Assembly: GCF_016464015.1 (NCBI RefSeq) | Contig: NZ_JACDXT010000048.1 | Coordinates: 1-64,000 of the forward strand | Reading direction: 5' to 3' | DNA length: 64,000 bases | Origin: Psychrobacter sp. bablab_jr014 | GTDB taxonomy: Bacteria > Pseudomonadota > Gammaproteobacteria > Pseudomonadales > Moraxellaceae | Part shown: positions 55,135 through 64,000 of the stretch, piece by piece | How positions within the stretch are numbered: position 1 is the stretch's first letter | Layout of the letters: every line of letters starts with the position of its first letter | Notes under the pieces: model-generated | The model's database searches: none | The model's input: only the letters and a program-made list of their open reading frames with translations | Told to the model about the DNA's origin: nothing | Program-made: the position numbers and the translations under genes

Positions 55135-56058
55135 TTAACCGTAACGACCTGTGATGTAGTCTTCGGTCGCTTTTTGCGTGGGGTTGGTAAAGACTTGGTC
55201 GGTCTTGCCAATCTCAACCATATCACCCAGATACATATAGGCGGTGTAGTCTGAGATACGCGCCGCTTGCTGCATATTGTGGGTCACAATCGCGATTGTG
55301 TAGTCTTGTTTTAAGTCTTCAATCAAGTCTTCAATCGCGCCTGTTGAGATGGGGTCAAGGGCGGAGGTTGGCTCATCGAGCAGCAGTACTTCAGGCTTGG
55401 TAGCCACGCCGCGCGCGATACACAAGCGCTGCTGCTGACCACCTGAGAGTGACAGACCTGAGGCGTTTAGCTTGTTTTTAACCTCATCCCACAGTGCCGC
55501 TTTTTTAAGTGCCCATTCGACACGTTCGGCCAGATCCGCTTTAGACAGTTTTTCGTACAGACGCACACCAAAGGCAACATTATCAAAAATAGACATCGGG
55601 AACGGTGTCGGTTTTTGGAACACCATGCCGACACGAGCGCGTAGCAAATTGACATCGACCGACTTGTCCAAGATATTTTGCCCATCAAGGATGATTTGCC
55701 CATCCGCGCGCATGTTGGGATACAAATCATACATGCGGTTAAAGGTGCGCAGCAGGGTTGATTTACCGCAGCCTGATGGCCCGATAAACGCGGTCACTTG
55801 GCGGTCTGGAATGTCGATAGAGATATTTTTTAGTGCATGAAAATCACCGTAATGGAAGTTTAAATCACGGATTTGCATTTTCGCTGCGGGCGTTGCTTCT
55901 TCTGTTGTGCTGCTGGCACCTGCCTGCGCCTGTGTGTTGGCTTTTGTGTTGATAACAGGGGCCGATACAGGTGGCTGGGTGGTTTTTGTGTTCACGGCTG
56001 TGCTTTCTTCTGTAAATACGGATTTGGTTTTTGGTGTCTTGATAGCGGTGTCAGTCAT
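55135..56058 (-). CDS. pstB: Phosphate ABC transporter ATP-binding protein
   Basis: 307 residues. Walker [10 protein letters not shown] (93-101), Q-loop [19 protein letters not shown], signature [14 protein letters not shown], Walker [14 protein letters not shown] and H-loop VTHN. The ABC domain begins at [12 protein letters not shown] (61 onwards). The preceding 60 residues are a Thr/Ala/Lys-rich extension not found in E. coli PstB. A start at 61 is possible, but ATG 56058 has a good AAGGA and internal sequence is in frame. Drives phosphate uptake with PstC and PstA. Confidence 0.95.
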   Translation of the reverse strand: MTDTAIKTPKTKSVFTEESTAVNTKTTQPPVSAPVINTKANTQAQAGASSTTEEATPAAKMQIRDLNFHYGDFHALKNISIDIPDRQVTAFIGPSGCGKSTLLRTFNRMYDLYPNMRADGQIILDGQNILDKSVDVNLLRARVGMVFQKPTPFPMSIFDNVAFGVRLYEKLSKADLAERVEWALKKAALWDEVKNKLNASGLSLSGGQQQRLCIARGVATKPEVLLLDEPTSALDPISTGAIEDLIEDLKQDYTIAIVTHNMQQAARISDYTAYMYLGDMVEIGKTDQVFTNPTQKATEDYITGRYG

Positions 56059-56121
56059 GGGAGTATCCTTTTTTTCTATCTGATATGCGTTTGTGTGGCA
56101 ATGGCTGAGTCGCAGCCGTGA

Positions 56122-57015
56122 TTAATGACGCTCACGCGCACCGATATAACGGGCGATGACATTGAGCGCAAGCACCGTAAAGGTAATCAATAGCGCTGCT
56201 GCCCAAGCTAAGGCATGCCAGTTGTCATAAGGGCTCATGGCAAACTGATAAATGGTGTTTGGCATGTTGCCCATGGCGTTACTCATATCTAAGCTAAAGT
56301 ATTGGTTGTTCAGCGCTGTAAATAGCAAAGGCGCGGTCTCACCCGTGATACGGGCGAATGCGAGCAGCACCCCTGTGGTCAAGCCTGCGCGCGCTGCTTT
56401 TACCGTTACGCTGAGCACCAGTTTCCACTTAGGCGTACCAAGCGCATACGCCGCTTCGCGTAAGGTATTGGGCACGAGCAGCAGCATGTTTTCAGTAGTA
56501 CGCACCACCACAGGAATTACGATGAGTGCCAAAGCGCACGCCCCTGCCCAACCTGAAAAGCTGCCGCCTTTTACCATCAAGGCATAGACGAACAGACCAA
56601 TCACGATAGAGGGTGCTGACAGCAAAATGTCATTTAAAAAACGAATGACTTGACCCAGCTTGTTGCCGCCTGAAAATTCCGCCAAATAAATACCCGCCAA
56701 CATGCCAATCGGCGCACCGATAAACAAACCGCTACTGGCAATCATGATTGAACCCACGATGGCGTTGCGTAAACCACCCTCTGTCATCGGCGGCGGCGTG
56801 TCTGCGGTAAATACTGGCATCTCAATCAAGCCGCTCATGCCTTCGATACCGAGCGTGACCAAAATCCAAAGCAGCCAAAACAAACCAAAGACCATGGCAA
56901 AAGACGCAAAGCCCAGTCCGACCTTGTTCCACATACGGCGGCGGCGGTATAAGCCGCGGTCAATCTTTTGCGCGGGCGTGGTTGAGACAGGTGACACAGC
57001 AGTCAAGCTAGACAT
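56122..57015 (-). CDS. pstA: Phosphate ABC transporter permease PstA
   Basis: 297 residues, six predicted transmembrane helices, the first at about 35-60 (ASFAMVFGLFWLLWILVTLGI). The permease EAA-type loop is REAAYALGTPKWKLVLSVTVKAARAG, and the SSGLFIGAPIGMLAGIYLAEF and APSIVIGLFVYAL blocks identify PstA. ATG 57015 is taken as start (eight bases after AAAGGA) rather than 57021. Between pstC and pstB in the operon. Confidence 0.95.
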   Translation of the reverse strand: MSSLTAVSPVSTTPAQKIDRGLYRRRRMWNKVGLGFASFAMVFGLFWLLWILVTLGIEGMSGLIEMPVFTADTPPPMTEGGLRNAIVGSIMIASSGLFIGAPIGMLAGIYLAEFSGGNKLGQVIRFLNDILLSAPSIVIGLFVYALMVKGGSFSGWAGACALALIVIPVVVRTTENMLLLVPNTLREAAYALGTPKWKLVLSVTVKAARAGLTTGVLLAFARITGETAPLLFTALNNQYFSLDMSNAMGNMPNTIYQFAMSPYDNWHALAWAAALLITFTVLALNVIARYIGARERH

Positions 57016-57103
57016 GCACATATTCCTTTTGATTCATCGGTCGCTGGATTGACCGTTCATACAACATAACGCTTATTAAAAGTAGTAAACCGTGCGCAGC
57101 GAC

Positions 57104-58060
57104 TTAGTGTCCTGCGCGCTTGTCCATATTGCGCAGCATCAAGCGCGAGATACTCAGTACCACAAAAGTAATCATAAATAGAATCAAGCCAAGGTGTAGC
57201 AGTGACGCCAAGTGCAGTGGGTCAGAGGCTTCGGCAAATTCGTTGGCCAGCGCCGAGGTAATCGACACGCCAGAGGCGAACATACTTGGGTTGATGTTAA
57301 AGGTATTACCAATCAAGAAGGTCACCGCCATGGTCTCACCCAACGCACGACCCAAGCCCAAAATGACCCCACCGACCACACCGCCTTTGGTGTAAGGCAA
57401 GATGATTTTAAACATCACCTCCCACGTGGTCGCGCCCATACCGTAGGCGGATTCTTTGAGTAAATTGGGCACCACTGAGAACACATCACGCATGGTCGCG
57501 GCGATAAAGGGAATAATCATAATCGCTAAAACAAGCGCGGCGGTAAACAGACCAATACCCATCGGTGCACCGACGAACAGCTTACCAATCATAGGCAAAT
57601 CACCCAAATGCTCGGTCAGCCACGGCTGGATGTTATTACCAAAAAACGGCGCAAATACGAACAGACCCCACATACCATAGATGATAGAGGGAATACCCGC
57701 GAGCAGCTCAATGGCGATGCCCAAAGGCTTCTTTAAAAAGGTTGGGCACAGCTCAGTCAAAAAGATGGCAATACCAAAGCTAATAGGCACCGCAATCACA
57801 ATCGCCATAATCGAGGTCATCACCGTACCGTAAATCGGTGCCAGCGCCCCGTACTCGCCTGCAACAGGATCCCAGTTGTTGCTGGTATAAAAGTCAAAGC
57901 CAAAGGTCTGCATACTTGGCCATGCGCCAACAATCAAGGAGACCAAAATTGCCCCTAAGCTGAGCAGCACAAGCACCGCCGCTGCTTTGGTGGTATTTAC
58001 AAAGACAGCATCCCAGCGCTTTTGTTTTGCCAATTGTGTTTGCAGATTGTGCCCTGCCAT
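57104..58060 (-). CDS. pstC: Phosphate ABC transporter permease PstC
   Basis: 318 residues, six transmembrane helices. PISFGIAIFLTELCPTFLKKPLGIAIELLAGIPSIIYGMWGLFVFAPFF and the EAA loop KESAYGMGATTWEVMFKIILPYTKGGVVGGVILGLGRALGETMAV are characteristic. GTG 58066 is in frame, but ATG 58060 has GAGGTG just before. About 100 bases after pstS. Confidence 0.95.
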   Translation of the reverse strand: MAGHNLQTQLAKQKRWDAVFVNTTKAAAVLVLLSLGAILVSLIVGAWPSMQTFGFDFYTSNNWDPVAGEYGALAPIYGTVMTSIMAIVIAVPISFGIAIFLTELCPTFLKKPLGIAIELLAGIPSIIYGMWGLFVFAPFFGNNIQPWLTEHLGDLPMIGKLFVGAPMGIGLFTAALVLAIMIIPFIAATMRDVFSVVPNLLKESAYGMGATTWEVMFKIILPYTKGGVVGGVILGLGRALGETMAVTFLIGNTFNINPSMFASGVSITSALANEFAEASDPLHLASLLHLGLILFMITFVVLSISRLMLRNMDKRAGH

Positions 58061-58173
58061 AGTCACCTCAACGTTGCTCTCATTACTCGAATAGATGCGC
58101 TAAATACAAGCGATGCAACGACGCCTGCGACCCACCCCTCGGCTTGGTCACAGACGTCATGCGTTAACGGTTC

Positions 58174-59334
58174 TTACTGTGGGGTATAGACAGGGTTGCC
58201 ATCTTTATCAACCACTTGTTTCCAGCTGTCTTTAAACAGTGCCACGGCGGTATCTGAGAATGGCACGTAGTCCAGCTCAGTTGCTGCCGCGTCGCCTTGG
58301 TCGTACGCCCAGTTAAAGAAGTTCAGCACGCCTGCCACTTGTTTTGGATCTTGTGGCTGCTTGTGAACCAAGATAAAGGTCGCCGCAGCGATTGGCCATG
58401 CTTGGTCAGTTTCTGAGTTGGTAATGACTTTATAGAAGCCTTCTTGCTGAGACCAGTCGATGTCGCCTGCTGCCGCAAAGCTGTCGATTGATGGCTGTAC
58501 AAAGTTACCCGCTGCGTTTTTCAAGGTCACGTGTGACATGTTGTTTTGCTTCGCGTACGCGTATTCCACATAGCCGATAGAGTTTTGCATACGGTTCACG
58601 TAGCTTGCCACGCCTTCGTTGCCTTTACCTGCCGCACCGCGGTCAGAGGTTGGCCACTTAACGGTTTTGTCCACACCGACACTGCTTTCCCACTCTGGTG
58701 ATACTTTTGCCAAGTAGTCCGTGAAGTTAAAGGTCGTGCCTGAGCCGTCTGAACGGAATACAGTAGTAATTGGGCTGTCTGGTAGCGTCAAGTCTGGGTT
58801 TAGCGCCTTGATTGCCGCGTCATTCCACTTGCTGATGTTGCCAAGATAGATGTCCGCCAATACTTTACCGTCAAGCTTTAGTGCGCCAGGCTCAATGCCT
58901 TCGATATTCACGACAGGTACCACGCCACCGATAACGGTTGGGAACTGAATCAAGCCTTCTTTTTCTAGCTCTTCTGGCGTCATTGGCGCATCCGATGCCC
59001 CAAAATCAACCGTACCTGCAGTGATTTGCTTGATGCCGCCTGATGAGCCGATAGACTGATAGTTCACTTGGCCTTTGGTCGCTGCATTGTAGTCCGCTGA
59101 CCACTTAGCATAGATAGGCTGTGGGAACGATGCGCCCGCGCCAGTAATGCTCATCGAAACTTTGTCGCTATCAACAGGTGCTGCACTGGCTGACTGCTGA
59201 GTGCTGTCAGCGCTCGTTGCAGGGGCAGTCGCTGCGCTGTTATCCGCCGCAGGCTCTGCAGTATCGGTTGATTGGTTACATGCCGTAAGCATGAGGGTAC
59301 CACTGACGGCGACGGCTAATAACGAAAGACGCAT
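58174..59334 (-). CDS. pstS: Phosphate-binding lipoprotein PstS
   Basis: 386 residues. Lipoprotein signal with lipobox LTAC (Cys about 19), a Thr/Ala/Ser linker of about 45 residues, then the phosphate-binding fold: SMSITGAGASFPQPIYAKWSADYN, SSGGIKQITAGTVDFGASDAPM and FRSDGSGTTFNFTDYLAKVSP provide the phosphate ligands. It would be held on the inner membrane or the outer membrane facing the periplasm. ATG 59334 with CAGGAG is preferred to 59358. First gene of pstSCAB-phoU, directly under the Pho box. Confidence 0.95.
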   Translation of the reverse strand: MRLSLLAVAVSGTLMLTACNQSTDTAEPAADNSAATAPATSADSTQQSASAAPVDSDKVSMSITGAGASFPQPIYAKWSADYNAATKGQVNYQSIGSSGGIKQITAGTVDFGASDAPMTPEELEKEGLIQFPTVIGGVVPVVNIEGIEPGALKLDGKVLADIYLGNISKWNDAAIKALNPDLTLPDSPITTVFRSDGSGTTFNFTDYLAKVSPEWESSVGVDKTVKWPTSDRGAAGKGNEGVASYVNRMQNSIGYVEYAYAKQNNMSHVTLKNAAGNFVQPSIDSFAAAGDIDWSQQEGFYKVITNSETDQAWPIAAATFILVHKQPQDPKQVAGVLNFFNWAYDQGDAAATELDYVPFSDTAVALFKDSWKQVVDKDGNPVYTPQ

Positions 59335-59408
59335 GTAAAACTCCTGAAGTTTAACCACTGCTTATAAAAAGTATGTTTCTCGAATGCGTTGTATTTTGCC
59401 AAGATTTA

Positions 59409-59426
59409 ATGACAGTTTTATGACAA
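59409..59426 (-). promoter_or_regulatory. Pho box (PhoB binding site) of the pst operon
   Basis: On the minus strand TTGTCATAAAACTGTCAT, matching the 18-base consensus CTGTCATAwAwCTGTCAy at 17 positions, about 75 bases before the pstS ATG. Expected to activate pstSCAB-phoU when phosphate is low. Confidence 0.85.
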
Positions 59427-59617
59427 CTTTAGCGCAGTCGTTTTTATTAAAAAATTATTTCAAATCAAAGTAATACAAAAGCGTGATGTGTTTTTTATGT
59501 CCAAAAACACTAAAAATTGACATCAAAGCGAGACTTTTTTTTAAAAAAGCATTTGCCAAAATAGTATTAGCCGCGTGCCATGAAGTTTGTTAGTATGGGG
59601 CAGATGAACAACACTGG
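59427..59617. other. Divergent promoter region between pstS and thiC
   Basis: Non-coding. An extended -10 for the thiC transcript is suggested by TGTTAGTAT at 59588-59596, which would start transcription a few bases before the riboswitch. The rest is AT-rich without a recognised element. Confidence 0.4.
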
Positions 59618-59731
59618 CAGACTCGGGGTGCGGTGGCTAATGTGATTGGTAAAACGCCAAACAACATTGCCCATTCGCTGAGATTTCACCCGCCGAACCT
59701 GATGCGGTTAGTACCGACGCAGGGAAGTCTG
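59618..59731 (+). ncRNA. TPP riboswitch (THI element) upstream of thiC
   Basis: The conserved THI-box parts occur in order: CAGACT (P1, 59618-59623), GGGGTGC, CGCTGAGA (CTGAGA at 59678-59683), CCGAACCTGAT, GCGGTTAGTACCGACGCAGGGAA and AGTCTG closing P1 (59726-59731). It binds thiamine diphosphate and should turn thiC expression down. The expression platform in the 248 bases before thiC was not resolved. Confidence 0.93.
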
Positions 59732-59781
59732 AGATGATGTATCGTGTGTGAGTGACGTGCTGAAAGGCAACGCTTTTATAA

Positions 59782-62001
<2,220 letters not shown>

Positions 62002-62040
62002 CACCTCCTAGCGGCTCAAACATATAGCAGCACATCATAA

Positions 62041-62074
62041 AGCCCTCGCAAACGACTGCTTGCGGGGGCTTTTC
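62041..62074 (+). terminator. Terminator of thiC
   Basis: AGCCCTCGCAA, loop of seven bases, TTGCGGGGGCT then TTTC. One G-T wobble in the stem. Confidence 0.75.
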
Positions 62075-62128
62075 TTATCACTCTCCCAGCGGTTGGCTCA
62101 AACGATTAGCCAATCATGCGCACTTTTT

Positions 62129-63019
62129 TTACACCTTCGACGCCTGATAAATCTCATCAATCGAGGCGTTAATGGTTTCGGCAAATTCTTCATCGCTTTG
62201 CTGCTTGCTTAAGCCTTCGGTAAAGGCGCGTGAGAAGCTCGCGATGATGCCTGGGTTTTCGGCAAGTTTGGCACACGCATCCGTTCGGCTATAGCCACCT
62301 GATAGCGCCACGACTTTGAGCACTTTTGGATGGTCAACCAGCTCTTGGTAAAAGCCTGCTTCTTCAGGCAAAGTCAGCTTGAGCATCACTTGCTGGTCGT
62401 CGTTCAGGCGCTCAAGATTGTTTAGGATATTTACCTTTAGCAGTCGCTCGCAGCCGATTTTATCCGCGCTATTGATATCCACCTCTGGCTCAACGATAGG
62501 CATCAGACCCTTTGATAGGATTTGTTTTGCCACATCAAACTGCTGCTGTACCACCAGCTCGATACCGTCGACGTTTGGCTCATAGATGACCGAGCGCATT
62601 TTAGTGCCGAACACCGCATAGTTTTTGGCTTTATCAAGCAGCAAATCTAGATTTGGCATTGGCTTCATGACTTGGACGCCGCTCATTTGCTCTGCCAGCC
62701 CTTTATCGACCTTTAAAAACGGCACGATATTTTTATCATGCCACAGATAATCGGCGGTTGGCTTGCCATTGACTTCACGCTCCATGGTGTCTTCAAACAA
62801 AATCGCGCCAAGTACACGCTCACTGTCAAAGCAATCACAAGTCATGATACGCGCGCGCATCTCGTGTACCTGCTCAAACATTGCCTCATCGCTGTCGTAT
62901 GCATCGCTCTCAACGCCATAGTTGGCAAGCGCTTTTGGCGTACTGCCGCCACTTTGATCCAGCGCGGCGATAAAGCTAGAGCCGTCTTTGATACGCTGTA
63001 ATTGTTGTTGATATTCCAT
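62129..63019 (-). CDS. fda: Fructose-bisphosphate aldolase class I
   Basis: 296 residues. Class I Schiff-base aldolase of the bacterial type: FIAALDQSGGSTPKALANYGV at the start, ARIMTCDCFDSERVLGAILFEDTMER, MKPMPNLDLLLDKAKNY and the active lysine most probably in VMLKLTLPEEAGFY. GLMPIVEPEVDINSADK is also conserved. Cytoplasmic, splitting fructose-1,6-bisphosphate or working in gluconeogenesis. ATG 63019 is preceded by TAGGATGAG. No other glycolysis gene adjoins it. Confidence 0.93.
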   Translation of the reverse strand: MEYQQQLQRIKDGSSFIAALDQSGGSTPKALANYGVESDAYDSDEAMFEQVHEMRARIMTCDCFDSERVLGAILFEDTMEREVNGKPTADYLWHDKNIVPFLKVDKGLAEQMSGVQVMKPMPNLDLLLDKAKNYAVFGTKMRSVIYEPNVDGIELVVQQQFDVAKQILSKGLMPIVEPEVDINSADKIGCERLLKVNILNNLERLNDDQQVMLKLTLPEEAGFYQELVDHPKVLKVVALSGGYSRTDACAKLAENPGIIASFSRAFTEGLSKQQSDEEFAETINASIDEIYQASKV

Positions 63020-63226
63020 GAGGTGCTCATCCTATTTATTGTTGATAAAAGTCCAATCTTATCAGAAAAAATCGTGTTGCTGCCATGCCACTGCCAGCCA
63101 ACTTGTGTGCAAAATACCTTACCACACCGCACGCAGATTGCCTATGCTCGCACGCCGTCCGTCACCATAACATAACAGGACGTGGATGAGGACGATAGCG
63201 CGGCAAATACAGCCAAGCCAAAGGGT

Positions 63227-64000
63227 TTATAATAAAAACAGCACCAGCACGCAGCTGATGGCGAGCACGATACCGAGCAGATTGATACCGCTTAAGCGCT
63301 CTTTAAACACGCCCACACCGATGATGCTGGCAAGCGCAATCACCCCGACATTCATCGCGGTAAAGACAATACTTGGACTGTCCGCAAGCACTTGATGCGC
63401 GCGAACATAGGCATAAATGTTGCCCATATTCAGCGCACCGAGCAGCACGCCTGCCATCAGCGCGCGCGGCTGCCAGTTGGGGCGCTGAATCAATAAATAA
63501 ATGAACAATAGGATGCCTGCTAACCCAAAACTCACAAACAAGGTCAATGGAAATGCCGCGCCTTGTTTGGCGACTTGTTTAAACAAGATATCTACCGCGC
63601 CATAGCCTGCCCACACGGCAAACAGCCAAAAGGACAACGTGCTGACTTTCGCTATCGGCGTATTTTGTGTTTTAGCATCGGTGCTGTCTTTAGGCTGCGC
63701 TGGACGATACACCAGCGCAATAAGTGCCAAAAAGCCAAGCGCCAAACCAAGCAGCCGCGTTGCCGATAAGCTATCACCGAACCATACAAAGGCGGCAATA
63801 ATCGGAATAATGAGTGATAAGCGCTGCGCGGCATCGGTCGCCACCATCCCCGCTACGCCAATGGCGCGACCCAGTATCACAAACACGGTCGGCAATATTA
63901 CCCCAAGCGCCACAATAATCGCCCACGCCGTCCCCGTTAAGCTGCCAATGCTCGCCGTATCAGGCGCGAGCAATAATAAGGTCAGTAGAAAGGCAATCGG
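63227..64000 (-). CDS. EamA family (drug/metabolite) transporter, partial at window edge
   Basis: The 257 visible residues run off the right edge (the frame is open to 64000, the start lies outside). About eight transmembrane helices remain, with two EamA repeats: a first half ending in LALGFLALIALVYRPAQP, a hydrophilic linker (KDSTDAKTQNTPIAKV) and a second half beginning LSFWLFAVWAGYGAVDILFKQVA. GVGVFKERLSGINLLGIVLAISCVLVLFLL is the typical end of the second repeat. Substrate unknown. The linker between the repeats is about 20 residues. Confidence 0.82.
   Translation of the reverse strand, partial: PIAFLLTLLLLAPDTASIGSLTGTAWAIIVALGVILPTVFVILGRAIGVAGMVATDAAQRLSLIIPIIAAFVWFGDSLSATRLLGLALGFLALIALVYRPAQPKDSTDAKTQNTPIAKVSTLSFWLFAVWAGYGAVDILFKQVAKQGAAFPLTLFVSFGLAGILLFIYLLIQRPNWQPRALMAGVLLGALNMGNIYAYVRAHQVLADSPSIVFTAMNVGVIALASIIGVGVFKERLSGINLLGIVLAISCVLVLFLL

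Overview
The window reads as a chromosomal stretch of a gammaproteobacterium of the family Moraxellaceae, most likely Psychrobacter. Reasons: a moderately AT-rich core with AT-rich intergenic regions, the sdhCDAB / sucAB-lpdA-sucCD block divergent from gltA, RibBA with a degenerate second domain, an AlgZ/AlgR pair beside argH and hemCD, and an Ala/Gln/Met-rich exported protein of unknown function. The genus assignment is inference from gene content and protein style. No phage, integron, CRISPR array, rRNA or tRNA was seen. The only mobile-type DNA is a small non-coding repeat.

Layout. 1-9460: a repeat remnant at the left edge, phhB, a DUF1328 membrane peptide, a saccharopine-dehydrogenase-fold reductase, a secreted low-complexity protein, tex, an OmpR-type regulator, a CobW GTPase, a YbiI zinc finger protein and a broken NADAR gene. 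9462-20846 (mostly minus strand): yciK, a MupP/Gph phosphatase, ubiG, dsbA (+), darP, rapZ, panC, panB, folK, pcnB, comEA-like, mazG. 21035-26499: algC (+) facing galU-pgi-ugd-like (minus), a sugar-nucleotide block. 26653-41634: the TCA-cycle block, sucABlpdAsucCD and sdhCDAB on the minus strand and gltA on the plus strand. 41864-46908: a lipoprotein, a HELTH metallopeptidase-like protein, rarA, ribBA and a thioesterase. 46986-49905: hemC-hemD-hemX. 50042-53834: algR, algZ, argH. 53990-59334: yggX and the phosphate regulon operon pstSCAB-phoU under a near-perfect Pho box. 59618-64000: a TPP riboswitch with thiC, a class I aldolase and the 3' part of an EamA transporter cut by the window edge.

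Most of the window is housekeeping. The less ordinary items are: (i) a ~175-bp TA-flanked palindromic-ended repeat in two complete copies and one truncated copy, each of which supplies the TAG stop codon of the neighbouring gene (panB, comEA-like, hemD); (ii) a UDP-glucose-dehydrogenase-like protein in the galU-pgi operon that lacks essentially all catalytic residues; (iii) a 0.4-kb gap between algZ and algR with a strong Fur-box match but no gene; (iv) a degenerate AlgZ kinase domain; (v) a RibBA without GTP cyclohydrolase zinc ligands; (vi) a NADAR gene destroyed by an internal deletion; and (vii) an exported protein whose two ends are copies of the same ~37-residue module. No complete novel multi-gene system was recognised. 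The Ugd-like pseudoenzyme and the Fur-box gap are the best candidates for undescribed biology.
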